Positions 33,910-44,400 of a stretch of 64,000 bases of DNA are shown here, piece by piece (within the stretch, counting starts at the first letter, position 1; each line of letters starts with the position of its first letter). Position numbers and translations under genes: made by a program. Origin of the DNA: Clavaria fumosa. Its lineage: Eukaryota > Basidiomycota > Agaricomycetes > Agaricales > Clavariaceae. A model generated the notes under the pieces. The model worked only from the letters and a program-made list of their open reading frames with translations, was not told where the DNA came from and searched no databases. The DNA is taken from positions 4,154,001 through 4,218,000 of the forward strand of contig OX637797.1 in NCBI GenBank assembly GCA_951802425.1, given 5' to 3'.

Positions 33910-35283
33910 TGTTAGTAGAATCTGGTTGTCGGTGTGCTGATCGGTGAGGATCCTATCGAAGGACAACGACGGTGACGATGAGCGAAGTCGAGTCGGTAGC
34001 GGTAGTGGTAGTCCGGGGCACAAAACTGGATAACCAGATGGGTATCTACTACATCTGGTGAGCTACTTATATACTACTGTGGTCATGTGATAGCTAATAA
34101 TAACTACCAATGGCATTAGTACCTCAAAGTAATCACATGACTGTATTACTAAGGGGCCCGGACTGATGACTAAAGAGAATTGACTAAACGCTTATCTGAT
34201 CGATGGGTGAGATAACCCAATTCCAACACTCCCCCGTAATCGAATCCATCGATCAGTCTTCAGGCAGGAGCGGTGGCGACAGCAGGCGTGTGGGCACGGC
34301 GGCGGTCTCGATTGGATTGCGCAATCCGGCGGCGCAATTCGGTGGCCTCGGCGGCGATGGTTGTGGAGGCGGCATAGAGTGGCGGCGGCGGATAGTAGTA
34401 GGGGGCTGGTCCAAGCGGCGGCGGGAAGTAAGGGGCGGCAGGGGGTGGCGCCTCGAAGGGGCGCTGAGCCCGTCGCTTCTTGTTCTGTGCGATGTGGCGT
34501 CGGACGGCGGAGGGGTCAGTGGTGCGGCAATCGGATGCCGTATGACCACGAGCGTGGCACTTGTCACACTTGGCATAGCGCCCAGGTGCGGTAGAGGTGC
34601 CTCGGGTGGCTCGACCTGTGGAGGGAGCTGCGACGCTGGCACGGGCGGCGGCGACGGTGGTCTCAGCGTCAACGAGGCGGGTGCGGGTGTCGGACATATT
34701 TGTATCGAGTTCGTCGAGTAGGGCATTTGTGTTGTCCATACGCCGCTCAAGCTGAGCGAGGCGCTCGAGTACCGATGCGAAGAGTGAGTTGACTGACGCG
34801 CACCATGTGGTGATCAGCGAAATAACCCAAACGATGATAGCAGAGGGGGTGCTGGTCGGGCGCGTGGAAAGTAAGTTGTCCAGTTCTTGTGGCCGGCTTC
34901 GGGTCGTGTCGGTCGAGTGGGACGAAGACATTATCGAGGAGGCGCACAGGTTGGTATCTGGTTATGTTAGTAGAATCTGGTTGTCGGTGTGCTGATCGGT
35001 GAGGATCCTATCAAAGGACGACGACGGTGACGATGAGCGAAGTCGAGTCGGTAGCGGTAGTGGTAGTCCGGGGCACAAAACTGGATAACCAGATGGGTAT
35101 CTACTACATCTGGTGAGCTACTTATATACTACTGTGGTCATGTGATAGCTAATAATAACTACCAATGGCGTTAGTACCTCAAAGTAATCACATGACTGTA
35201 TTACTAAGGGGCCCGGACTGATGACTAAAGAGAATTGACTAAACGCTTATCTGATCGATGGGTGAGATAACCCAATTCCAACA
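33910..35283 (-). mobile_element. TR-GAG-type LTR element, copy B (nested in A)
   Basis: A complete minus-strand copy with 319-bp LTRs at 34965-35283 (5') and 33910-34228 (3') and one gag-like ORF between them. It is inserted into the 3' LTR of copy A with target duplication GATAC (33905-33909; 35284-35288). The LTR pair differs at three sites, all G-to-A within CpG on the plus strand. Because A and B belong to the same family in opposite orientation, the locus forms large inverted repeats. Confidence 0.9.
34260..34931 (-). CDS. Gag-like protein of TR-GAG copy B
   Basis: A 223-residue homologue of the copy A protein. It has MSSSHSTDTTRSRPQ, the hydrophobic SAIIVWVISLITTW, SVLERLAQLERRMDNTNALL, the knuckle CDKCHARGHTASDC, and RRHIAQNKKRRAQR (RRRIAQ in the other copies, CGC to CAC). 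Full length with no stops. Confidence 0.75.
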   Translation of the reverse strand: MSSSHSTDTTRSRPQELDNLLSTRPTSTPSAIIVWVISLITTWCASVNSLFASVLERLAQLERRMDNTNALLDELDTNMSDTRTRLVDAETTVAAARASVAAPSTGRATRGTSTAPGRYAKCDKCHARGHTASDCRTTDPSAVRRHIAQNKKRRAQRPFEAPPPAAPYFPPPLGPAPYYYPPPPLYAASTTIAAEATELRRRIAQSNRDRRRAHTPAVATAPA

Positions 35284-35519
35284 GATACCCATCTGGTTAT
35301 CCAGTTTTGTGCCCCGGTTTACCACTGCCGCTACCGACTCGACTTCGCTCATCGTCACCGTTGTCGTCCTTCGATAGGATCCTCACCGATCAGCACACCG
35401 ACAACCAGATTCTATTAACAGCAGAAGGCAGCCATGTTGAGATGGTATCTACAAAGATATATCTGGTATGTTGAAATGCCAGATGAGATGAAAATTGGAT
35501 AGGTGGAAAGCATTACTAA

Positions 35520-36530
35520 GAATTCAAGAATTGATTGCCCCAGCAAGGACACTCTCAAAAGTGCAAGAATCCCCCTTGCCTCCTTTTTCAGACCTCTTCT
35601 TTTCTTCTGATTTAGCTGCTTGCTTCACAGCCCTGCGCCTACGATTGCGCACTAATTTGCCCACTGCTCTATCAGTGTCCTCTTGAGGTTTGGTGGACTT
35701 TAGGGCAGCCTCTGCAATGTCCTTTTTGCACTGCTCCCAGATGACAGGTGGGAGAGATGTGATGCCATTGAGTTGGTGTCCACATGGTCCATGGAAACGT
35801 GCACGCTGGTTGACTGAGGTGCAACCCCAGTGGAAGTGTTGCCAGCTCACAGAAGTTTTATTCTATAGTCAGTATATTAGATAGACTATGGACTAAGTTG
35901 GATAAATAGGACACTCACCCTGATGTTGACACCTGGTTGACCATATAAGAGGACTACTTGACCAGGCATGATATCTTTTTTCTCTTAAACAAGAGTAAGT
36001 CAAGGATCATCTTGAATGAATCAGCATTCACCTTCATTGCAGCCATTGGCGTTGCATGTCATGCTGACAGATCCATCAGCAACAGAGATTTGAGTGCTGG
36101 ACTCAAGCAGTATCTTGAAGTGGCATTGCTTGAGAGCTCCCTTGTTGCAGGCTTTTGCTTTGGCTGCCTTAGCAGCACTTTTGGCCTTGTTGATTGCCTT
36201 GACATGCTTCGTAGCCTTTGCTGGACCCCTAGGGTTCTTACAGTATATTCAGGTATCAAAAAGTGCATTGCAAGAACAGATGGAAATTAACTTACGATTC
36301 TGGCCTTTGCCCTTGTTCTCTTGGCATTTACAGCTGCAGGCTAAGGGTGAAGTTTGGTCAGTCAATCTCATACTGTCAGTGGGTGAATAGGACTTACAGG
36401 TGATGGGGTCATGCTTGCTGTTAAATGGCAAGTGGAAAAGATGGAGAGCGCCTTGTGGTGCAGGGTATGCACACATTATGCAACGCATTATATATCTAGG
36501 CTGTAAGTATTTTTTTCCCAGGCAATGAGT
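35520..36530 (-). CDS. Unrecognised spliced ORF, Lys/Ala-rich
   Basis: The minus strand shows cysteine- and lysine-rich blocks (LACSCKCQENKGKGQNRK; then an Ala/Lys-rich stretch about 36110-36230) and a last exon with HFHWGCTSVNQRARFHGPCG, HQLNGITSLPPVIWEQCKKD and RNRRRRAVKQAAKSEEKKRS. Several GT-AG introns are possible. The pattern looks like a real but repeat-associated protein. I do not recognise a family, the start is unknown, and exon joins are guesses. Confidence 0.3.
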
Positions 36531-36715
36531 CATTTTTTGTCAACTGAGTCATTTTTCTGTAAACTGAGTCATTTTTCTGTAAACTGAGTCATTACTTGAG
36601 TCATTACTTGAGTCATTACTTGAGTCATTACTTGAGTCCTTACTTGAGTCATTACTTGAGTCATTACTTGAGTCATTACTCGTAAACTGAATCATATTTT
36701 GTCAATTGAGTCATT
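36525..36715. repeat. Tandem TTACTTGAGTCA (12-bp) array
   Basis: It starts as three longer units containing CTGTAAACTGAGTCATTTTT and passes into about eight 12-bp TTACTTGAGTCA units with one CCTTACTTG variant. It then ends in the longer type again. Non-coding microsatellite. Confidence 0.85.
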
Positions 36716-37571
36716 ATGGAGTCACTTATGCCATTCGATATCACCTCTTTTTTCTTGCATTCTCCTCCCCTTAGTCTCGCCGCCGCCTTCCTCGTTGCGC
36801 GGTCTCCTTCCTCGTCACCTCGGTGCTGGCCGCTTCGCTGCTACCCTACCGCAGTGTCCCGCCATCCTGTCTCCCTGCTTCCCCTCGGCCTCGAGCTCGA
36901 TCCTCCCTGCGACAAACTGGGTATCATTGGAAAACCCACCATCACCGGGAGACAGACCACGAGCTGCAGTTGGCAAAATCAAGCCGATACTAAGGCAAAG
37001 GCGAGTGGGAATTTCAGCAATGCCAAGGTCAGTTTGTGGCCCTGTGTCCTGCCCCTCTGCGTAGATTGGCCGAGCCTCGCATTGAACAATTGCCTTGTCA
37101 GGTTTCGGGTGGGATCATTGGTCGCAGCGGCGACAATGGTGGGCTTGACTATAAGGGCAGTCGACGTAGACGCGTGCGGGTGCGCGTGGCCATTCACTCG
37201 ACGGGGATTCACTCGACGCTTCAAGTGGTCCGGCCTGGCAGAAGGACCAACAACAGCAGCTGCGGCAACATCCTCCTCATAAGCAGCGTTGTCGTTTTTG
37301 AGAAAGAGCATGGGGAACGGACGTCTTTGTTGCGCACCGCTAGTGCTAGCGCTGCGCTGAGCCCTGGTCCGCCCTCGCACCATATGGAAAAGACGTGTCG
37401 TCCTCGTTGGCGTCGAAGAAGTCGAGGTCATGAATGGACTTGCTAGGCGAGGAGAGCGGAGGTCGATTACACAATGGCCCCAGTCCCGCCATTGGTCTAT
37501 GACCAATGCTGGGGGCTTGGGCCATTGCTGCTGCCGAAGCTACCATTGTCGTCATCTTCATCGTCGTCGTC
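36716..37571. other. GC-rich stretch, no gene assigned
   Basis: Frames of up to 188 codons are open on both strands, but none carries a recognisable motif and their composition is biased (Arg/Pro/Ser/Ala). It could include a lineage-specific gene; I cannot support one. Confidence 0.4.
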
Positions 37572-37880
37572 ATTACTGGCCGTGGCCGTGCAGTCGTCGT
37601 CGTCGTTGTCAATGGCCGCTGCCGCCGCCGCCATCGTCATTACTGGCCGTGGCCGTGCAGTCGTCGTCGTCGTTGTCGACGGCCGCTGCCGCCGCCGCCA
37701 TCGTCATTACTGGCCGTGGCCGTGCAGTCGTCGTCGTTGTTGTTGATGGCCGCTGCCGCCGCCATCGTCATTACTGGCCGTGGCCATGCAGTCGTCGTCG
37801 TCGTTGACGGCCGCTGCCGCCGCCGCCATCGTCATTACTGGCCGTGCAGCCGTCGTCGTTGTCGTTGACGGCCACTACAG
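37572..37880. repeat. GTC-rich minisatellite, 64-67 bp units
   Basis: Five units begin ATTACTGGCCGTGGCCGTGC (37572, 37639, 37706, 37770, 37834). Each is followed by a (GTC)n run and GGCCGCTGCCGCCGCC. Unit lengths are 67, 67, 64 and 64 bp, and unit ends shrink or grow by triplets, so frames stay open on both strands. The encoded peptides are low-complexity Val/Arg or Thr/Arg. Confidence 0.85.
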
Positions 37881-38039
37881 CTGCACTGTTTCTGCCTGCG
37901 TCTACGAGAGGGACTGCAGGATGGGGCGAGTCTTGCCAATGGGGGTTGTAGATCAAGAGATTGCTGACTCAGAGGGCAAGGGGAAGCTGTTGAGGACACG
38001 ACACTGAAACAGCACAAGGTGAGGATGTTAGGGTTATGT

Positions 38040-38230
38040 GTAGTCGACCAAATAGTCCAGCGGGTTGAACGCTCCACGTGAGCGCATTGAGGCCGGTTCA
38101 CTCGAGTCGCGAGTTCGAACCTGTGCCAGGTACCAGCTTTCCCATGGGATTTACGTACCCACCTGTTGCGTCTTAGGTCATGACTAGGGGGCTGTCTTGG
38201 CAAGTCTAACGAATCTGGGATGCCTACTGA
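38040..38230 (+). ncRNA. Possible tRNA-derived SINE
   Basis: A B-box-like GAGTTCGAACCTGTG (about 38107) lies some 50 nt downstream of a weak A-box-like AGTCCAGCGGGTTGAACGC, the spacing seen in tRNA-derived SINE heads. No tail or target duplication was identified. Confidence 0.3.
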
Positions 38231-38435
38231 AAGTGATTTATGATGCAACCTTGGCCATTCTGTTACCATGAGATTGGCCAATGCATTTTTGATACTATAT
38301 ATCATTTTAAGTACTTCCTGCTGTGATTACTGTAATCAAAGGTGATAGAGAGGCACTCATTGGTGCTGGGCATGGATAAAAATCAACATATCTGTGATAC
38401 ATTATAGCAGACTGAATCACCTATTGCACTACTAT

Positions 38436-41400
38436 TCATGCAGTTTGGACCTTGTAGTACCAAAGAAATAGAGCAGTGAGGTTGCTCTCATGACCAGGAA
38501 TGGGTGCACTGTTTAACCACCTAATAATGGCATCAGTGTCCCTCCAATCCTGCCCAAATGCTTGAGCTGCTGCCTTCTGTAATGCATCCACCCCCAAGAT
38601 AAAGTACACCACTGGAACAATAATGTCTGGAAAATCACAGGCATCAGTTGACCCTGGAGTGAAAGTCCTGTGGAGTTGGTCATTGCACTGGGGCACATGG
38701 CAAAAGTAGCAGATGGGCCTATGTTCTTTTCCATAATGAAGCTGCTTCTTGAAACCACGGTACTTGTGGAAGACCTTCTGGAATTCCTTGCAGTGGAGGA
38801 TTAAGTGAGTTGTTTCACTACTTGGATCTGATGCCATGCAAAAGGGACATCGACCAAAGTAATGCATGAGAGCTGTTCGGAGCTCTTTTACATATGCTGT
38901 TTCCCCTTGTGCCTTCATGATGCTTTGCCTCTTCCGTTCTTCATGAGCTGCACCAAATGCATCTTCTAAGCTGCGCTTGAGTTGGCTTGTTTGAGACCCC
39001 ATGTTGGTTAACATCGGTAGTGCTGCTTGTGCTGGCTTCAGTGATGCTGGCAGAATCTTGGCCATCAGGGGTGCTACTGCAGGTGAAGACATGCCTGTCT
39101 GTCTAGGTTGAGATGCCAGGCAAGTGCTGCACTTTTGAGCTGATGGGTCACTGGAACAGAATGTGCCAATCTTGTCACAGAATGAGGTCATTGCAAAGCG
39201 GAGGCATTGTGTAGGTGGTGTTTGATGCAGGAGGTTATACATTGCCAGCTCTCCTTTGTGATCAATCACATCAGGAGGAATGGTTGGAGGTGGCCCAGTA
39301 GCTTTGCATGGGATGATAATAGCTGATGCAGGCCTTCCATCTCGTCCTGCACGTGCCTTCTCCTGGGTGTAATCAATCATGCACTTGAGTGAGCCTGCAT
39401 GAATGACTAGTCGGACACTTGGATAATCATTGCCTGCCCCAAATGCACTGGTGCACACCATGACCTTTGTTTGACCAGAGAACCAGGCTTCATAAGACTC
39501 TTGTCTCCTGTCAGGTGCATGACAATTCTTTTTGTCCTGCCCATGATAAAAATCACATCCCAGCTCCTCTGAAATCATGATGCCCTCTTGTATGTATGGC
39601 ACAAAGATGAGTGCACGGTCTTCAGGTGCAAATGATTGCAGGGCATTATTGATAAGTTTCTTGACCTGCTCCAAGATACCCTCAGATGATAGTTGTGGAG
39701 CTTCTAGTATATACTGGATCTCTGGCCTTGATGTATTGGTCCGAACAGTGTAAGGATTCTGAAGTCCAAATGCATTGATGACAAAGGGAACACTTTGCTC
39801 TGGGACTGTTCCTGAAAGGACCACGATCTGCATTGGAAATCTTCGGAGTTCATATAGGTCCCGTAGAGTGCTGCGGTAGTTATTTCCGGTGAATGCGAAG
39901 TGTCCTTCATCAAAGACTGTCCGAACCACTGGCTTGCGTAGATTAACCTCTCCAAGGGCTTGATGAAATTGCTTTGACCTTGCCCGATCTGCTGAAACCA
40001 GGACCAGGTTGTGTTTGCCATTAATGCGGTCTCCACCCAGATAGAGTTCAAAGCCAACATTCATCTCTTTGAGTTTTCGGACATAATCAGAGATCAGGGA
40101 GTTCAGTGGGAGTATGCCAATAGTAATCTGGTTCTTCTCCACAAGGCCAGGGAGGATCATGACCATTGATTTTCCAGACCCTGTCTTCATGATTGCAAGA
40201 ATGTCCTGTTTCAAGGCAAGTGTTTCCAGGACAGCATCTCTTTGTTCAGGGCATGTCCAAGTTGCCTGAGGGCTATGTAAAACCTGCTGAAGAACTTGAA
40301 GTGCTTGTTGTTCCTGTGATTCCTGGCTGCAATCAGCAAGAATATCATGTGAAATAAGTTTGCATGTACTTTAGCTGGGCTTGGTTCCTGATCTGCTTGT
40401 AGTCTCTCATGCCTCCTCTCCCCAGACGAGATTGGGCTGAATAGATAACGGTGATTAAACACATATTGCTGGCAAAATATTAAGAACTCACAAGCCAATA
40501 TTATGCTCAGTATTTGTCTCCCTTGTGAGGTAGGCATTGTCACTTGAATCTGCATTGGCATTTCCTGAAGGTGTACCCTGCTGGATAGAATGTTTAACCT
40601 GTTTGAAGGGTATCACATTGATGGAGATATGCGCTTACTGATCCCCTTGTGGTCCTCGCATTGAAATGGCCTTCACAACCTTTTGAGCAATCTTATCCAC
40701 CATCGAGTCCAGAACATTCTCCTTCAGCAGCAGCTTTTGCACAACATGGTCTGCTATGTTTTCCTCCAGCCTTGAGGACCTCATTACCCTCTTGATAGTA
40801 CCATCATGAATTTTTTCATTGAAGGTAGATGTTCTTGCATCTTTATAAGAAAGACCCAGTCCACCTGAAGCCACATTAGGTATCTATTTTCAATTTATCA
40901 CATATTAAATCTTACCTGGCACAAGATTCATAACCACCTGCCAATGGGTGCTACAATCCAAATAGAGAGGAAGTATATCTTCTGCCCCTGCAGCAAGTGC
41001 TTCTGGGCTGACTCCATAGACACAAATATCTGTAGATCTTGTGTGTCCCAGTTGCAGTGCACCAATGTCATTAATATCATCTTCTGATTCCAGCAGCTGT
41101 GATGCTTGCACGCAGAGCTTCCGCCGAAAGCCAGTATACACATGTCTCCAGGAATTGATTGTCAACTCCACCCCTAGGATAGGCAATGTAAAGCTTGCCG
41201 TTTTGTTGCTAAGCTTCTCAGGAGCAAATTCCTTGAGATAGTCAACAAAGAGCCTTGAGCCATAGAGTAAATGAAGGTCCTGGCGGTCTGGAAAGCAAAT
41301 GTGCACTGCAATCTCTGCAAATGGTCGTGCAAGAGCTAGATCTTGGATGAGAAGGTCTGAGGTGACGGCATCCAGACTATGTGGAATAAGTTTGTCATGT

Positions 41401-44400
41401 CCAGAAAGTCCACCAGTTTTCGTATACTTTCGCATCATGGCAACATGTTTTCCAAGGATGTGTATGTTTCTTTCTCTTGATCCAGTGTTGCAGTAGTTCA
41501 TTGCAACCAACTCTGATCCACGGCCAGGACCACCACTTGTCATCTCAGCCTTCACCAGCTGAATGACATGGAAGTTTGCATAATCCATCAGCCACTTTCG
41601 CAGTGCACCCTTATCCCAAATGATGGCCCCTGTGATTTGGTTGATGACCATAAATTGTGATTGCAGTGAGTGGTCCCCCAGAATGGCTTTGGCAAGTTGG
41701 TCCCAATCTTTGAACCATTCATTTCGCTGATCCACAAGGAATGAGTATCCAACAGCCTTGTCTGTCAGGTCCTCTGCAATGTGTCCATAGTCAACATGCA
41801 AGTCCAGGCCACACAGAACACCATTCTGCCATGCATCAACAGCAGTTTGCTCCATGTTTGTGAAGATCATCTTGAGTTGGTCAATGCAAATTGGGTCCCC
41901 CCTGTAAAGCATGGAATTCCATCCAACTGTATCGGTCCACCATATCCGAGGAAGAGACATAGTTCGGTATGCAATTGCACTTGCCAGGTGTTGCAGAGAT
42001 CGTAGACTGTTGAAAGGAGACTCTGTCTTCTCTGTAAACCAGTGTTGCATCTCGTCACATGCTTGTGTGTCACTGCCATTGAACTTCAGATTGCTTCTTG
42101 ACTTGATTTCCCATAAACACATCAGCTGGATTGCCCTCTGGAATTTTGCAATCAAGCCTGTTGCAGACTTGGGCTCTGCAAAACTTCCATCGTTTTGAAG
42201 GGTCAAGAGAGCCAGGGCACGAATTGTAGGACAGGGAAGTGGATTGTTATGTGTTGGTGTCCATTCACAAGCCCACAGCTGCATGAATACACCATGTAAC
42301 TTGTCCAGGCCTTCATGCTGTGAAGATTGGAGTGCCAATTTGAGCTCACCCAAGGCTTGAGTCAATCCCTGTGATAGAGGTATTTGATATGTGTGCTTTG
42401 GTCGCAGGAGCATAGCAAGTAAGCATAGGGGTGGAAGAATGTATGAGTTGACAGTGTTGCTCTGCTGATGGTCATGAAAAGGAGTATTGCTGATGCCACT
42501 GGAAGGTTCTTAGTGCTGCAGAGGCTATGATTAATAATTGGATTGATGCATACGTTTTTGAGGGGTCTGGAGTGTTCAGCCGTTGAAGCAATAGCTCTGC
42601 AGTGCATCTGATCAGGCTAGTTGCATGCTTCATGTACTGGAGGAGAAGAGGTTTGAGACCAGGAAATTCTTCTTCACCAGGTGTTGCAATGAGATTTCGA
42701 AGTTCTTGAATGCTGTAGCCAGAAATGTGCTCATTCCAATGAGTGGTGAGAAGCCAAGGGCTAATCATTCGTGCATTTTGAAGCCCTTGGGATGGAAGCT
42801 TGTGTATGGCCATATCAGCTCTCAGTTCTCCAATTAACTCCTCTGCAGATGTTCTGGGGCTTTTGTGGATTGTTGTTGGGAGAACTTCAAACCATCTTGA
42901 TGCCACACCAGGTCGAGTGGATAATCGCTGAATTAGACATTTGGGCCAGAAAGTAGGTTTTGGCTTGTCCTTGTGATTCTTGCTATGGTGAGTCCGCATT
43001 GAATCAACTGTACCCATCACTTGAGGACAATGGGCACATCGTAAACCTTCATGAATTTTGAGACCTTCCCATGCACTGATTGGTCTAGTTATGGAAAATG
43101 TTGGAATGTCCCCTTGGAGATCAAATTGTTCCATGACATCCTTGATGGCTGCATCATCAACATGCATTCTTGCTGCAGCATGTGATTTGGCCAGGTGCCC
43201 TTGAATATCTGGGAGTGCTACTGCCACTCCACATGTTTCACATATGAGGCACTGGAGGCCAGTGTTGACAACAAGCCCAAGTGTCTCAAGGTAGGGATGG
43301 TGTTTGATTTGATCTGATGTTTCCTAAAATAAAATAACCATTAATTAGCATGTGCAGCAAGAAATCAAGATGTAATACCAATTCCTTTGGAATATCTGAT
43401 TGATTCTTGTTTGTTTGTCCAGAGGAATTGCTGATAGAGGTGGTGGGGAGCCTTTGAATTTCCAGAATGTCCACAGGGTGGTTGGGTGGGCTTTGCTTTG
43501 TGTTGTAGTAATCATTTTGTCTGCTGAAATTGTCTTCCATATCTGTGCACGAGAGAGGTGGGCTGGAAGCTCTGGAGCTCTCAGGCTCATTGTCCAGTGG
43601 GTAGGGGTCTTGGACATTGGAAGCCACAGAATCTTGAGGCTTGTTCCTTGGCATGGAGTGATTCTGTGGGCCAGAAGTCCCAGAATCTTGGGCTACCTTT
43701 TCTGGTGTGAGATTTTCCCATGTACTAGAGGCTTTGAAGTACTGAGGCTCATTTTCTGGCATCTGATGTGTTGGAATTGGGTTATCTCACCCATCGATCA
43801 GATAAGCGTTTAGTCAATTCTCTTTAGTCATCAGTCCGGGCCCCCTTAGTAATACAGTCATGTGATTACTTTGAGGTACTAACGCCATTGGTAGTTATTA
43901 TTAGCTATCACATGACCACAGTAGTATATAAGTAGCTCACCAGATGTAGTAGATACCCATCTGGTTATCCAGTTTTGTGCCCCGGACTACCACTACCGCT
44001 ACCGACACGACTTCGCTCATCGTCACCGTCGTCGTCCTTCGATAGGATCCTCACCGATCAGCACACCGACAACCAGATTCTAATAACATAACCAGATACC
44101 AACCTGTGCGCCTCCTCGATAATGTCTTCGTCCCACTCGACCGACACGACCCGAAGCCGGCCACAAGAACTGGACAACTTACTTTCCACGCGCCCGACCA
44201 GCACCCCCTCTGCTATCATCGTTTGGGTTATTTCGCTGATCACCACATGGCGCGCGTCAGTCAACTCACTCTTCGCATCGGTACTCGAGCGCCTCGCTCA
44301 GCTTGAGCGGCGTATGGACGACACAAATGCCCTACTCGACGAACTCGATACAAATATGTCCGACACCCGCACCCGCCTCGTTGACGCTGAGACCACCGTC

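Larger units (their letters stand above)
32689..35420 (+). mobile_element. TR-GAG-type LTR element, copy A
   Basis: The 5' LTR is 32689-33007 (319 bp, TGTTGGAATTGGG...ATTAACA). The interior holds one gag-like ORF (33041-33691) and a purine tract GGGGGAG before the 3' LTR that starts at 33723. The 3' LTR is cut at 33909 by copy B and resumes at 35289 to 35420. Target duplication is GCAGA (32684-32688; 35421-35425). The two LTRs differ at four positions, all CpG transitions. No protease, RT or integrase is present, so the element is non-autonomous and would need enzymes from an unidentified partner. Confidence 0.9.

Noticed and set aside
36525..36715. CRISPR-like array
   Set aside because: Units are directly contiguous 12-mers with no unique spacers, and the genome is eukaryotic.
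41861..42079. Extra small ORFs inside the helicase gene
   Set aside because: Other-frame shadows of the central exon.
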